Positions 7,115 through 15,659 of a DNA stretch of 64,000 nt are shown piece by piece. How positions within the stretch are numbered: the first letter of the stretch is position 1; the number at the start of each line of letters is the position of its first letter. Source of the DNA: an uncultured Streptococcus sp. (GTDB lineage Bacteria > Bacillota > Bacilli > Lactobacillales > Streptococcaceae); contig CAKQDX010000002.1 in the NCBI GenBank assembly GCA_934229725.1, positions 62,001-126,000 of the forward strand, given 5' to 3'. The position numbers were made by a program, and so were the translations under genes. The notes under the pieces are model-generated. The model saw nothing but the letters and a program-made list of their open reading frames with translations. It searched no databases and was not told where the DNA came from.

Positions 7115-8461
7115 TTATGGTTTGATACGGTGCAACATACGTGGGAATGGAATAGCTTCACGAATGTGTTTCGTACCAGCTACAAAGGTAACCATACGTT
7201 CAATACCAATACCAAAACCACCATGTGGTACTGAACCGTATTTACGAAGGTCAAGGTAGAATTCGTATTCTGTACGATCCATACCGAGTTCATCCATCTT
7301 AGCAACAAGCGCATCGTAGTCATCTTCACGCATTGAACCACCGATGATTTCTCCGTAACCTTCAGGTGCCAAAAGATCGGCACAAAGAACACGCTCAGGA
7401 TTACCAGGAACTGGCTTCATGTAGAATGCCTTGAAACTTGCTGGATAGTTAACAACGAATGTTGGAACACCAAAATAGTTAGAAATCCAAGTTTCATGTG
7501 GTGAACCAAAGTCATCACCATGTTCAAGGTGCTCATAGTCCGTATCTTCGTCATTTTCATGGGCTTGAAGAAGGTCGATTGCTTCATCATAAGACACACG
7601 CTTGAATGGCTCAGCAATGTATTTCTTAAGAAGATCGACATCACGTTCAAGAATTTCAAGAGCTTGTGGTGCACGATCAATAACACCTTGAATAAGGGCT
7701 TTGACATATGCTTCTTGCAAATCAAGTGACTCATCATGTGACAAGAATGAATACTCAGCATCCATCATCCAAAACTCAGTCAAGTGACGACGTGTTTTTG
7801 ATTTTTCAGCACGGAAAACAGGACCGAAGTCAAAGACACGACCAAGAGCCATAGCACCAGCCTCGAGATAAAGCTGACCAGATTGGCTCAAGAAAGCAGG
7901 TGTTCCAAAGTAGTCTGTCTCAAACAATTCTGTTGAATCTTCGGCAGCGTTACCAGACAAGATTGGACTATCAAATTTGATGAAGCCATTTTTATCAAAG
8001 AAATCATAAGTTGCATAGATAATGGCATTACGAATTTGTTGGATAGCCATTTGCTTACGTGAACGTAACCAAAGGTGACGATTATCCATCAAGAAGTCTG
8101 TACCATGTTCTTTTGGTGTGATTGGGTAATCTTCAGATTTACTAATAACTTCCACTGCTGTTACATCAAGCTCATAACCAAATTTAGAGCGTTCATCTTC
8201 TTTGACCACACCTGTCACATAGACAGATGTTTCTTGACTAAGGTGTTTGACAACATTAAATTTTTCAGTACCTTCTTCCTCACCGTATTTTTCGATGAAG
8301 TTAGGTTTGAAAACGACAGCTTGGAAGAAAGCAGTCCCATCACGCAACTGAAGAAAGGCCAATTTCCCTTTTCCAGATTTGTTAGCTACCCAGGCACCAA
8401 TAGTGATTTCTTCACCAACGTGTTTAGGCACATCAATAATTGAAACTAATTGTTTAGACAT
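7115..8461 (-). CDS. asnS: Asparaginyl-tRNA synthetase
   Basis: 448 residues. The N-terminal OB-fold anticodon-binding domain (about 1-110) contains IGAWVANKSGKGKLAFLQLRDGT. The class II catalytic core has motif 2 FRAEKSKTRRHLTEFWMMD and motif 3 GFGIGIERM near the C-terminus. The asparagine-type pocket and VLCADLLAPEGYGEIIGGS block separate it from AspRS. It charges tRNA-Asn with asparagine. It follows the aspartate aminotransferase gene by 38 bases, a common Firmicute arrangement that places aspartate supply beside asparagine charging. No T-box leader is seen before it. Confidence 0.97.
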   Translation of the reverse strand: MSKQLVSIIDVPKHVGEEITIGAWVANKSGKGKLAFLQLRDGTAFFQAVVFKPNFIEKYGEEEGTEKFNVVKHLSQETSVYVTGVVKEDERSKFGYELDVTAVEVISKSEDYPITPKEHGTDFLMDNRHLWLRSRKQMAIQQIRNAIIYATYDFFDKNGFIKFDSPILSGNAAEDSTELFETDYFGTPAFLSQSGQLYLEAGAMALGRVFDFGPVFRAEKSKTRRHLTEFWMMDAEYSFLSHDESLDLQEAYVKALIQGVIDRAPQALEILERDVDLLKKYIAEPFKRVSYDEAIDLLQAHENDEDTDYEHLEHGDDFGSPHETWISNYFGVPTFVVNYPASFKAFYMKPVPGNPERVLCADLLAPEGYGEIIGGSMREDDYDALVAKMDELGMDRTEYEFYLDLRKYGSVPHGGFGIGIERMVTFVAGTKHIREAIPFPRMLHRIKP

Positions 8462-8499
8462 GTAAATTACTTCTCTTTTCTGTTGATCTATCTTAAATT

Positions 8500-9681
8500 T
8501 TATTTTTCCATAAAGGCTTTGATTCGGCGGACTGCCTCTTTCAAAGTATCTAGGTCTGTAGCATAGCTGAGACGGACATTTTCAGGAGCACCGAATCCTG
8601 CTCCAGTTACCAATGCGACTTCAGCCTCTTCAAGGATGGCATTGGTAAAATCATTGACATCTGTATAGCCTTTGATTTCCATAGCCTTTTTAACATTAGG
8701 GAAGAGGTAGAAGGCACCTTGAGGTTTGATAACCTCAAATCCAGGCACTTCAGCTAAGAGTGGGTAAATGGTATTCAAACGTTCTTCAAAAGCTTGACGC
8801 ATTTCTTCGATAGAAGTTTGATCTCCTGTCAAAGCCTCAATAGCAGCGTATTGAGAAACGGCTGTAAGATTAGAGGTTGTTTGACTGATGACCTTAGCCA
8901 TACCTGCAATAATTTCTGAATCTCCGACAGCAAAACCAACACGCCAACCTGTCATGGCATAAGTCTTTGAAACACCATTGATGACAATAGTTTGCTTACG
9001 AATGGCATCAGAAAGACTTGAAATCGGTGTGAAACTATTGCCATTATATACCAAGCGACCATAGATATCATCAGCTAAAATCAAAATATCATGCTCAACT
9101 GCCCAATCGCCAATTGCTTGCAATTCTTCCTTGCTGTAAATCATTCCGGTTGGATTTGATGGCGAATTAAGCAAAACAACTTTCGTTTTTTCAGTACGAG
9201 CTGCCTCAAGCTGTTCAACTGTAGCTTTAAAGTGATTTGCTTCAGTCGTTTGGAAAGTGACTGGAACACCTTCAACCATTTTAACTTGGTCTACATAAGA
9301 AACCCAGCAAGGCGTTGGAATGATTACTTCGTCACCAGGATTGATAACAGTAGCAAAGAAAGCGTACAAAATAAACTTAGCACCAGTCCCGACTACAACT
9401 TCATTTGGTTTTACAGAATAACCATAGAATTTGTCCATATAGCTACCGATAGCTTCTTTGAGTTCTGGAAGACCAGAGGCTACGGTATAGAAACTTGCTT
9501 TACCACTTTCGATAGAGGCAATAGCAGCTTTTTGAATATTCTTTGGAGTAACGAAATCTGGCTCTCCAAGTGTCAAACTCAAGATATCACGTCCTTGAGC
9601 TTTTAGGGCTTTGGCACGCGCACTGGCTGCTAAAGTGACACTTTCACCCATTTCTAATACACGATTTGATAATTTTGTCAT
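8500..9681 (-). CDS. Pyridoxal-phosphate aminotransferase, aspartate aminotransferase type
   Basis: 393 residues, fold type I class I/II aminotransferase. The PLP lysine is in GVSKTYAMTGWRVGF (about residue 237), and the substrate-binding SPSNPTG and late NVRLSYA arginine are present. The length and sequence resemble the AspB/AspC group that interconverts aspartate and oxaloacetate, but paralogues act on other amino acids, so exact substrate range is inferred. It sits two bases after the YpmB-like gene and just before asnS, so an aspartate role is plausible. Confidence 0.88.
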   Translation of the reverse strand: MTKLSNRVLEMGESVTLAASARAKALKAQGRDILSLTLGEPDFVTPKNIQKAAIASIESGKASFYTVASGLPELKEAIGSYMDKFYGYSVKPNEVVVGTGAKFILYAFFATVINPGDEVIIPTPCWVSYVDQVKMVEGVPVTFQTTEANHFKATVEQLEAARTEKTKVVLLNSPSNPTGMIYSKEELQAIGDWAVEHDILILADDIYGRLVYNGNSFTPISSLSDAIRKQTIVINGVSKTYAMTGWRVGFAVGDSEIIAGMAKVISQTTSNLTAVSQYAAIEALTGDQTSIEEMRQAFEERLNTIYPLLAEVPGFEVIKPQGAFYLFPNVKKAMEIKGYTDVNDFTNAILEEAEVALVTGAGFGAPENVRLSYATDLDTLKEAVRRIKAFMEK

Positions 9682-9683
9682 TT

Positions 9684-10166
9684 TTATAGTCCTTCCACTT
9701 TAATAACCTGACCCGAGATAAAATCGACCAGAAAATACTTGGTTCCTGACTTCACTTCCCAAATAGGAGTTTTCTTATACTTTCCTAAATGCACATAAGA
9801 TATCTTCTTAGCACCATACGCCTTGGCAGCTTTCTCTGCTACTGACTTACTGATACCATCAGACTGCTTGTAAATATCAACCACACCCGAATCTTTACTG
9901 ACAATGAGGGCAAGCTTTTCACCATTACTCGTTTTGCCCAGAAGACCATAAAAAGTCTCCTGACCATGGTAGATGTCAAATTCAGAAACAGTCCTAATAT
10001 CCGCCTTACTCTCAGCTATAGCAATCACTTGCTTTTCAGCATCAATATAGGGTTTTGTCGCTACAATCAGTAAAGCTGTCATAGAGGCAATTAAGGTCGC
10101 AACGATTGTAATTATTCCCAAAATAAGCTGTTGCTTTTTCGTCAAAGGTGATCGTTGTTTGCGCAT
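9684..10166 (-). CDS. YpmB-like membrane-anchored protein (DUF5590/PepSY-like)
   Basis: 160 residues. A basic N-terminus (MRKQRSPLTKKQQ) is followed by one hydrophobic segment at about 14-36, giving a type II anchored protein with an outside domain. The outer part has two PepSY-like repeats, ending in YFLVDFISGQVIKVEG. The Bacillus counterpart ypmB also precedes the aspartate aminotransferase and asnS; function is unknown. The start is supported by AGGAG eight bases upstream and by an extended -10 at 10195-10203. Confidence 0.82.
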   Translation of the reverse strand: MRKQRSPLTKKQQLILGIITIVATLIASMTALLIVATKPYIDAEKQVIAIAESKADIRTVSEFDIYHGQETFYGLLGKTSNGEKLALIVSKDSGVVDIYKQSDGISKSVAEKAAKAYGAKKISYVHLGKYKKTPIWEVKSGTKYFLVDFISGQVIKVEGL

Positions 10167-10194
10167 AATTTCTCCTAAAAAAGTTTCTGAAATT

Positions 10195-10203
10195 ATTATA
10201 TCA
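10195..10203 (-). promoter_or_regulatory. Extended -10 promoter of the ypmB-aspartate aminotransferase-asnS operon
   Basis: TGATATAAT on the minus strand, about 29 bases before the YpmB-like start. Confidence 0.65.
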
Positions 10204-10311
10204 GAAAATGATAAATCTTTACATAGCTATGTCACTAGTAATGGATATTTAAATTCATCTTTTTAAGTCAGTGAAACTCTCCCAAATTAAAATTTGATTG
10301 ACATTATATAG

Positions 10312-12798
10312 CTAACTTTCCTTTTGCAAGAATGTCTGGATATCTTCATTAAGTGTCTTAAATTTAGCTTGTTCAAGTGCAATCTCTTGAGATACTTCTT
10401 TCAAAAATAGCTTCCCATAACTCTTGACTAGGGGGCGGTTGTCTAAAAGGAGAATAGCTGAACGCTGATCCGGGCGTCTTTGCGCACGCCCAATAGCCTG
10501 TTTAAATCGCAAAATTGTCATTGGAAGACTGTAGCTATTAAAAGTATTCTTCCCCTGTTTAGAAAACCACGACTCCAATTTTTGATAGAAAGGATCTTTA
10601 GGATTGTCAAATGGAAGACGTGCGATGACCTCGATAACCCTATCTTGTTGAGCAAAATCAACACCTTCCCAGAAAGACCCCATTCCAAGAAGCATATTAG
10701 TCTCACCCCTATCAAACCGTTTTTTGACGTTAAAAGCCGTACCGTTCTTTTCTTGAGTGAGGTGATGTACTTCCTGTAAATCCAGCAAATCTGAGACAGC
10801 TAACATGCTTTTTCGAGATGTGAATAAGACTAATATAGGATATTCCGTTTTAGTCAACTTCTGAAGACGTTTTGCGACAGCTTTGTCATAGTCTTCCTCA
10901 GATACAACACCAATCATAGGCATGCTTTGATCAATCCAAATTGCCTGATTGGGAAGGTTGTCCATTGGAAGACTAACCTTATGCACCTGATTTAGCCCTA
11001 ACAAATCTGCCACATCAACTTCAGGGCCTATATCAATGGTTGCTGAAACAATCAACACCTTCTGAGCACTCGGAAGATAGTCAGACAGTTCCAAAAGCTC
11101 CTGACGTGAAGCCTTTAGATAGGACACCCGATGTTCCTGATAGTAGTCAGTTTCAAGCCAAAAATGGCTGTAAAGGGGTGTTTGCAATGGAGATAACATT
11201 TCCACCAAACCGCTTTCCCCTTCAAGTTCAGATATGGTCTGAAGCAAACGATCTAATTGCTGACGATTATACTGTTTTTGTGGGAATTGTTGGTGTTCCT
11301 GAATCAAATGACTAATTTCAAACTGCAAATTTTCAAGTAAGCGCTGTTGCAGTAAGGGTGGGTTACCATGATCAAGAATACGATGGATCTGTTGTAAAAG
11401 ACTTGTTAGATTCACTTGGTAACGAGAAAATTGTTCCAAAGCCAGAACCATCTTTTGCCCCTCATCAATGACAAGCGTTTTCCCTCTGACAAAATCATGG
11501 TCATCCTCCATACGGGTTAAGAGATAAGCGTGATTAGTGACAACAACTTTAGCCTCTTTGGCCCTTTGATAGGACTGTTGCCAAAAATCGTAATCCTTAA
11601 AAAGACTATCTGCCTTTAACTTACCATCATGTTTAATCTCATCAAAATAAGCCATATAGCGCTGCTTCTGTCTTATCTCGTCAAGATCACCAGTCTCCGT
11701 CTCTGTCAACCAAACCAAAAGTTGCATCTTATAGCGATTGACCAAACGATTACTATCCTGACGTAGTAAGGTTTGATAAAAGGCATCCAACTTAATATAA
11801 TTCTGTGGTCCCTTAAGACTGTGAAAATTAATATTGAAGATTTCTGCTAAACTTTTAGCTTCTTGACTCATAATTTGATTTTGAAGAAGCTTGGTAGGAA
11901 CAGCTACGACGACTTTATCGACATTTGCTTGTGCCAAAATGGGAAGCAGATAGCCATAGGTTTTCCCAATTCCTGTCTGAGCTTGAATCATGGAAATCTC
12001 GGTACTATCAAGTTCTTGTCTGACCGCCTCAGCAAACTTTTCTTGCTTAGGTCTTGCTTCCAAACCTAAGAGTGCAATATTGGTTTCAAAATCTTGGGAT
12101 AATTTGCGTTCATTCTTATAAGTCAATGGCTTTCGAAGGACAATACCAGACTCCTCAAGCATAATATACTCTTTGGCTAGTTCATGCTTTTGCCCTCTTA
12201 TGGCATCACGAATGACTAACTCAGACTCAAAAAGCAAATTATCAGAAAAGGTCAAGAGTAAATCAATGGTTTGTCTAGGTAAACTAGCTATTTTATCCAT
12301 TAAATGAAAAAGAAGTTGACCTGTAGCCCTTGCATCCTCAATAGCAGTATGGGCTTGAGCTAAGTCAAGATGTAAGACCTTAGATAAGTGAGAGAGTTTA
12401 TAGTGTTCCAGTGTCGGATAAAAAACTTGAGTCAACTCGACCGTATCAACACGAGGTGTCCTTAATTCATAACCCTCCATGAAAAGAGCTTCTGAAAGTA
12501 GGTTGGCATCAAATTTGACATTATGGGCAACAAAAATACAATCTTTAATTAAGTCAAAAATCGTGCGAGCAATTTCTGAGAAATCTGGGGCTTGAGCCAA
12601 CTGCTGATCGGTAATCCCTGTTAAATGAATAATGTGTTCATCGAGTTCTTGGTGTGGGTTAACATCACTCGCAAATTCGTCAATCACCTGACCATTTTGC
12701 ATGATGACAATTCCCACCTGTATAATACTAGCCATTGACGAGGCAGATGTTGCTTCCAAATCAACAATGGCATATTTATTCGTGTTTTTTTCACTCAT
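10312..12798 (-). CDS. dinG: DinG-type helicase with N-terminal DnaQ-like 3'-5' exonuclease
   Basis: 828 residues from ATG at 12796-12798; an ATG 11 codons earlier lies upstream of the -10 box and is rejected. An exonuclease domain (about 1-170) shows IVDLEATS, HNVKFDANLL and AIEDARATG, the DEDD residues. The superfamily 2 helicase part has Walker A QTGIGKT, a DEAH-like VIDEGQ box, and motif VI QAIGRAQRR near the C-terminus. The four iron-sulfur cysteines of E. coli DinG are missing: only one cysteine is visible. That matches Gram-positive DinG proteins, where nuclease activity is known and helicase activity may be weak. Confidence 0.93.
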   Translation of the reverse strand: MSEKNTNKYAIVDLEATSASSMASIIQVGIVIMQNGQVIDEFASDVNPHQELDEHIIHLTGITDQQLAQAPDFSEIARTIFDLIKDCIFVAHNVKFDANLLSEALFMEGYELRTPRVDTVELTQVFYPTLEHYKLSHLSKVLHLDLAQAHTAIEDARATGQLLFHLMDKIASLPRQTIDLLLTFSDNLLFESELVIRDAIRGQKHELAKEYIMLEESGIVLRKPLTYKNERKLSQDFETNIALLGLEARPKQEKFAEAVRQELDSTEISMIQAQTGIGKTYGYLLPILAQANVDKVVVAVPTKLLQNQIMSQEAKSLAEIFNINFHSLKGPQNYIKLDAFYQTLLRQDSNRLVNRYKMQLLVWLTETETGDLDEIRQKQRYMAYFDEIKHDGKLKADSLFKDYDFWQQSYQRAKEAKVVVTNHAYLLTRMEDDHDFVRGKTLVIDEGQKMVLALEQFSRYQVNLTSLLQQIHRILDHGNPPLLQQRLLENLQFEISHLIQEHQQFPQKQYNRQQLDRLLQTISELEGESGLVEMLSPLQTPLYSHFWLETDYYQEHRVSYLKASRQELLELSDYLPSAQKVLIVSATIDIGPEVDVADLLGLNQVHKVSLPMDNLPNQAIWIDQSMPMIGVVSEEDYDKAVAKRLQKLTKTEYPILVLFTSRKSMLAVSDLLDLQEVHHLTQEKNGTAFNVKKRFDRGETNMLLGMGSFWEGVDFAQQDRVIEVIARLPFDNPKDPFYQKLESWFSKQGKNTFNSYSLPMTILRFKQAIGRAQRRPDQRSAILLLDNRPLVKSYGKLFLKEVSQEIALEQAKFKTLNEDIQTFLQKES

Positions 12799-12807
12799 AG
12801 TGACCTT

Positions 12808-12816
12808 ATTATAGCA
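12808..12816 (-). promoter_or_regulatory. Extended -10 promoter of dinG, very close to the start codon
   Basis: TGCTATAAT on the minus strand with only nine bases (AAGGTCACT) between the box and ATG, predicting a leader of about 0-3 bases. Confidence 0.65.
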
Positions 12817-12878
12817 TATCCAAGACACCAAAAAAAGACAAAGTCTTTATTCCAACAATGGAAAAAGCCTAAAAATCG

Positions 12879-12887
12879 TGTTAAACT
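12879..12887 (+). promoter_or_regulatory. Extended -10 promoter of the metallo-hydrolase gene (leaderless)
   Basis: TGTTAAACT with six bases between the box and ATG at 12894; no Shine-Dalgarno is possible if transcription starts at the usual distance. Confidence 0.6.
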
Positions 12888-12893
12888 AGTCCT

Positions 12894-13529
12894 ATGAAAA
12901 TAAAACGAATTTTAAACCCTGTTGCCCAGGAGAATACCTATATTTTAGAAAACGATACAGCTTGTTTAGTCATTGATCCAGGAAGTGATACTTCTAAAAT
13001 CTTGGCTGATCTCAAAGCAATCGACAAACCAGTTGCTGCTATCCTTTTGACCCACACGCACTACGATCACATTATGAGTGTTGAAGCTGTCCGTCAGGCG
13101 CATAAGCATCCTCCTGTTTATGTCGCTGAGGCTGAAAAAGACTGGTTAATGAATCCTGTCGATAATTTGTCTGGTCTCCCACGTCATGATGATATGGAGG
13201 ATGTGATTGTCAGTCCTGCTGACTACTACTTTGATTTCACCAAGGACTATAACATCAGCGACTTCCATTTTAAAGTTGTTCCAACTCCTGGACATTCGAT
13301 CGGCGGTGTTTCCTTTATCTTTGACAAGGAAGAGACTATTTTTTCTGGTGACGCCCTCTTTAAAGAAACAGTTGGGCGATGGGACCTTCCAACAGGTAAC
13401 CACGACCAGTTACTCTCTAGCATTCAAAAGCAACTCTTCACTCTTCCTAATCACTATCGCGTTTTCCCAGGTCATGGATGGGATACCACTATCGGTCACG
13501 AAAAAGTCTTTAACCCACATTTTTCATAA
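12894..13529 (+). CDS. Metallo-beta-lactamase-fold hydrolase, glyoxalase II-like (YcbL type)
   Basis: 211 residues. The metal motif THTHYDHIM (HxHxDH, about residues 52-60) is followed by downstream ligands in PTPGHSIGGVSF, FSGDALF and a final PGHG. This is the glyoxalase II-like subgroup, which hydrolyses thioesters in several bacteria; the natural substrate is not shown. It is a single gene, divergent from dinG, with its own terminator. The start codon has no Shine-Dalgarno and lies six bases after a -10 box, so the mRNA is probably leaderless. Confidence 0.9.
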   Translation: MKIKRILNPVAQENTYILENDTACLVIDPGSDTSKILADLKAIDKPVAAILLTHTHYDHIMSVEAVRQAHKHPPVYVAEAEKDWLMNPVDNLSGLPRHDDMEDVIVSPADYYFDFTKDYNISDFHFKVVPTPGHSIGGVSFIFDKEETIFSGDALFKETVGRWDLPTGNHDQLLSSIQKQLFTLPNHYRVFPGHGWDTTIGHEKVFNPHFS

Positions 13530-13533
13530 AAAG

Positions 13534-13579
13534 AAAAGCTCATCACTGCCGTTCTCTCTTTGGCAATGTTGGGCTTTTT
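13534..13579 (+). terminator. Terminator of the metallo-hydrolase gene
   Basis: AAAAGC-CA-CA-TGCC pairs with GGCA-TG-TG-GCTTTTT over a loop of about ten bases, with single mismatches, ending in a T run. Confidence 0.75.
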
Positions 13580-13590
13580 GAGTACAGAAA

Positions 13591-13612
13591 AAGAAGGCTT
13601 TTAAGCCTTCTT
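13591..13612 (-). terminator. Terminator of the nucleoside transporter operon
   Basis: A 22-base perfect palindrome (AAGAAGGCTT / AAGCCTTCTT) followed by TTTC on the minus strand, just beyond the last permease gene. Confidence 0.75.
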
Positions 13613-13633
13613 GTCTGAAACTCTTTAGCGAGC

Positions 13634-14590
13634 TTATTTAGATTTAATATAGTTAACACCATCTGCTTTAGGTGCAACGGCTTTACCGAAGAATGCAGCC
13701 AAAACAATAATTGTCAAGATATATGGTGCAATTTGCAAATAGACGTTTGGAACATGTGAAATAACAGGTAGCTGTTTTCCGATGATTGCCAATGATTGTG
13801 ACAAACCGAAGAATAAACTTGAGAGCATAGCTCCAACTGGATTCCAACGACCAAAAATCATAGCAGCCAAAGCGATGAAACCAGGACCTGCAATCGTTGT
13901 AATGGCAAAGTTGTTTGAAATCGATTGGGCGTAAACCGCACCACCGACACCACCAAGGAAACCTGAAATCATAACACCGTAGTAACGCATACGATAAACA
14001 TTAATTCCTAGAGTATCCGCAGCCTGTGGGTGTTCACCGACTGAACGAAGGCGCAAACCAAAGCGTGTCTTGAAGATAACCCACCATGACACTACTGAAA
14101 CCAAGATAGCTGCATAAGCAATCAAGGAAACATTCGTGAAGAAAATCTTACCCAAAAGAGGAATATGACTCAAGATTGGGAAAGAAACGGTTTTAAAGTT
14201 ATGACTGATAGCTGGTGTTTGACCTGCACCAAAGATAACACGTGTCAAGAAGACAGCCAAAGACGGTGCAATAAGGTTCAAAACTGTACCTGAGACAACA
14301 TGATCTGCACGGAAGTTAATTGTCGCAACAGCGTGAAGCAAGGAATAAAGGAGCCCAATAAGTCCTGCTACCAAAGCCGCAATCCAAGGTGTTGCATTAC
14401 CAAAACTATCCGCAAAATTTAAGTTAAAGAGAACACCTGCAAAGGCACCGATTACCATGATTCCTTCAAGGCCGACGTTTACGATACCTCCTCGTTCAGA
14501 GAAAGTACCACCGATACTTGTAAAAATCAGTGGCGCTGAATACTTCAGCATAGAGGCAACGATTAAGGCTAAGATTGTAATAAAGTCCAT
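13634..14590 (-). CDS. nupQ: Nucleoside ABC transporter permease, second subunit (NupQ/YufQ type)
   Basis: 318 residues, with eight or more hydrophobic segments across the length. The block SERGGIVNVGLEGIMVIGAF (about residues 30-50) is the BPD_transp_2 signature shared with ribose/nucleoside permeases. It pairs with the upstream permease to form the membrane pore for the BmpA-type binding protein. The gene starts one base after the partner's stop. With pdp, deoC and cdd upstream, imported nucleosides are the likely substrate; exact specificity is inferred. Confidence 0.92.
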   Translation of the reverse strand: MDFITILALIVASMLKYSAPLIFTSIGGTFSERGGIVNVGLEGIMVIGAFAGVLFNLNFADSFGNATPWIAALVAGLIGLLYSLLHAVATINFRADHVVSGTVLNLIAPSLAVFLTRVIFGAGQTPAISHNFKTVSFPILSHIPLLGKIFFTNVSLIAYAAILVSVVSWWVIFKTRFGLRLRSVGEHPQAADTLGINVYRMRYYGVMISGFLGGVGGAVYAQSISNNFAITTIAGPGFIALAAMIFGRWNPVGAMLSSLFFGLSQSLAIIGKQLPVISHVPNVYLQIAPYILTIIVLAAFFGKAVAPKADGVNYIKSK

Positions 14591-14591
14591 A

Positions 14592-15659
14592 TTAGTTTTG
14601 TCCTCCTTTAGCTTTCACTGTTTTATGACGAGGGCGAATCCAATATTTAATAATATAGTTGGCACCAACGAAGAAGATAATCAAGGCTGATACAACATCG
14701 ATAATTTCTGATGGCACACCAATCATACCAGTCTTACCAACAGACAAGACACCATAGAGAAGAGCCGCAAATGGAATACCAATAGGTGAATTTGTTGCTA
14801 AGAGGGCAACAGCCATACCATTCCAACCGATAGCCAATGAAGAATTTTGGACGAAGGCATTTTGGAAAGTTCCAAGTCCTTCAACTGTTCCTCCAAGACC
14901 ACAGAGTGCACCTGAAATAATCATAGACATGATAATCACACGTTTTGATGACATTCCGGCATACTCAGACGCATGTGGGTTAAGACCAACTGCTGTAATT
15001 TCAAACCCTGTTGTTGTTTTCTTGAGCATGAACCAAACTAGGAATACAGCTGCGATAGCAAGAAAGAAACCAATATTGAAACGTGACCCATCCGTTAGTG
15101 AAGATAGGAAATCTGTTTGGTAACTTGCGGAAGCTGCTACCTTGTTAGAAGCTTCAGATGAACGTAACATATCAGCTGTGAAACCGAATCGAACAATGTT
15201 GTTAGCAACATATAAAATGATGTAGTTCATCATAATGGTAACGATAACTTCACTAGTTCCTAGGTAGGCACGTAGAATACCTGGAATGGCACCAGCAATA
15301 CCACCGGCAACTAGACCAATGATAACGGTACAAATAATAGAAACGACCTTAGGTAAGTCAGGGAAGGATAGAGCAAACCATACAGCAGAAGTCCAACCAG
15401 CTAAGGCCTGTCCTGGCAAACCAACGTTGAAAAAGCCTGCCTTAGATGCCACAGAGAAACCGAGTGCAATCAGAATCAATGGACTCATGGCACGAAGAAT
15501 TTCACCAATATTTTTCAAAGAGCCAAAGGCCGTTGAGAAAAGATCGTAGTAAGCCCAGAATGGATCGTAACCAAAGATTAACATCAAAATGGCACCAACC
15601 AACATTCCCAAGAGGACAGCAATTAAAGGCACTGCCCAACTTTGTGTTTTTTTAGACAT
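14592..15659 (-). CDS. nupP: Nucleoside ABC transporter permease, first subunit (NupP/YufP type)
   Basis: 355 residues and about nine to ten hydrophobic segments. The family block ASKAGFFNVGLPGQALAGW lies at about residues 68-86, and the late MAVALLATNSPIGIPFAALLYG is typical. It overlaps the ATPase gene by eight bases upstream and adjoins nupQ downstream, so the three are coupled. In Bacillus and Lactococcus the homologous NupNOPQ or BmpA-NupABC system imports purine and pyrimidine nucleosides. Confidence 0.92.
   Translation of the reverse strand: MSKKTQSWAVPLIAVLLGMLVGAILMLIFGYDPFWAYYDLFSTAFGSLKNIGEILRAMSPLILIALGFSVASKAGFFNVGLPGQALAGWTSAVWFALSFPDLPKVVSIICTVIIGLVAGGIAGAIPGILRAYLGTSEVIVTIMMNYIILYVANNIVRFGFTADMLRSSEASNKVAASASYQTDFLSSLTDGSRFNIGFFLAIAAVFLVWFMLKKTTTGFEITAVGLNPHASEYAGMSSKRVIIMSMIISGALCGLGGTVEGLGTFQNAFVQNSSLAIGWNGMAVALLATNSPIGIPFAALLYGVLSVGKTGMIGVPSEIIDVVSALIIFFVGANYIIKYWIRPRHKTVKAKGGQN

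Noticed and set aside
8462..8499. T-box leader for asnS
   Set aside because: The gap to the upstream aminotransferase gene is 38 bases; no room for a T-box and no antiterminator signature upstream of the operon.
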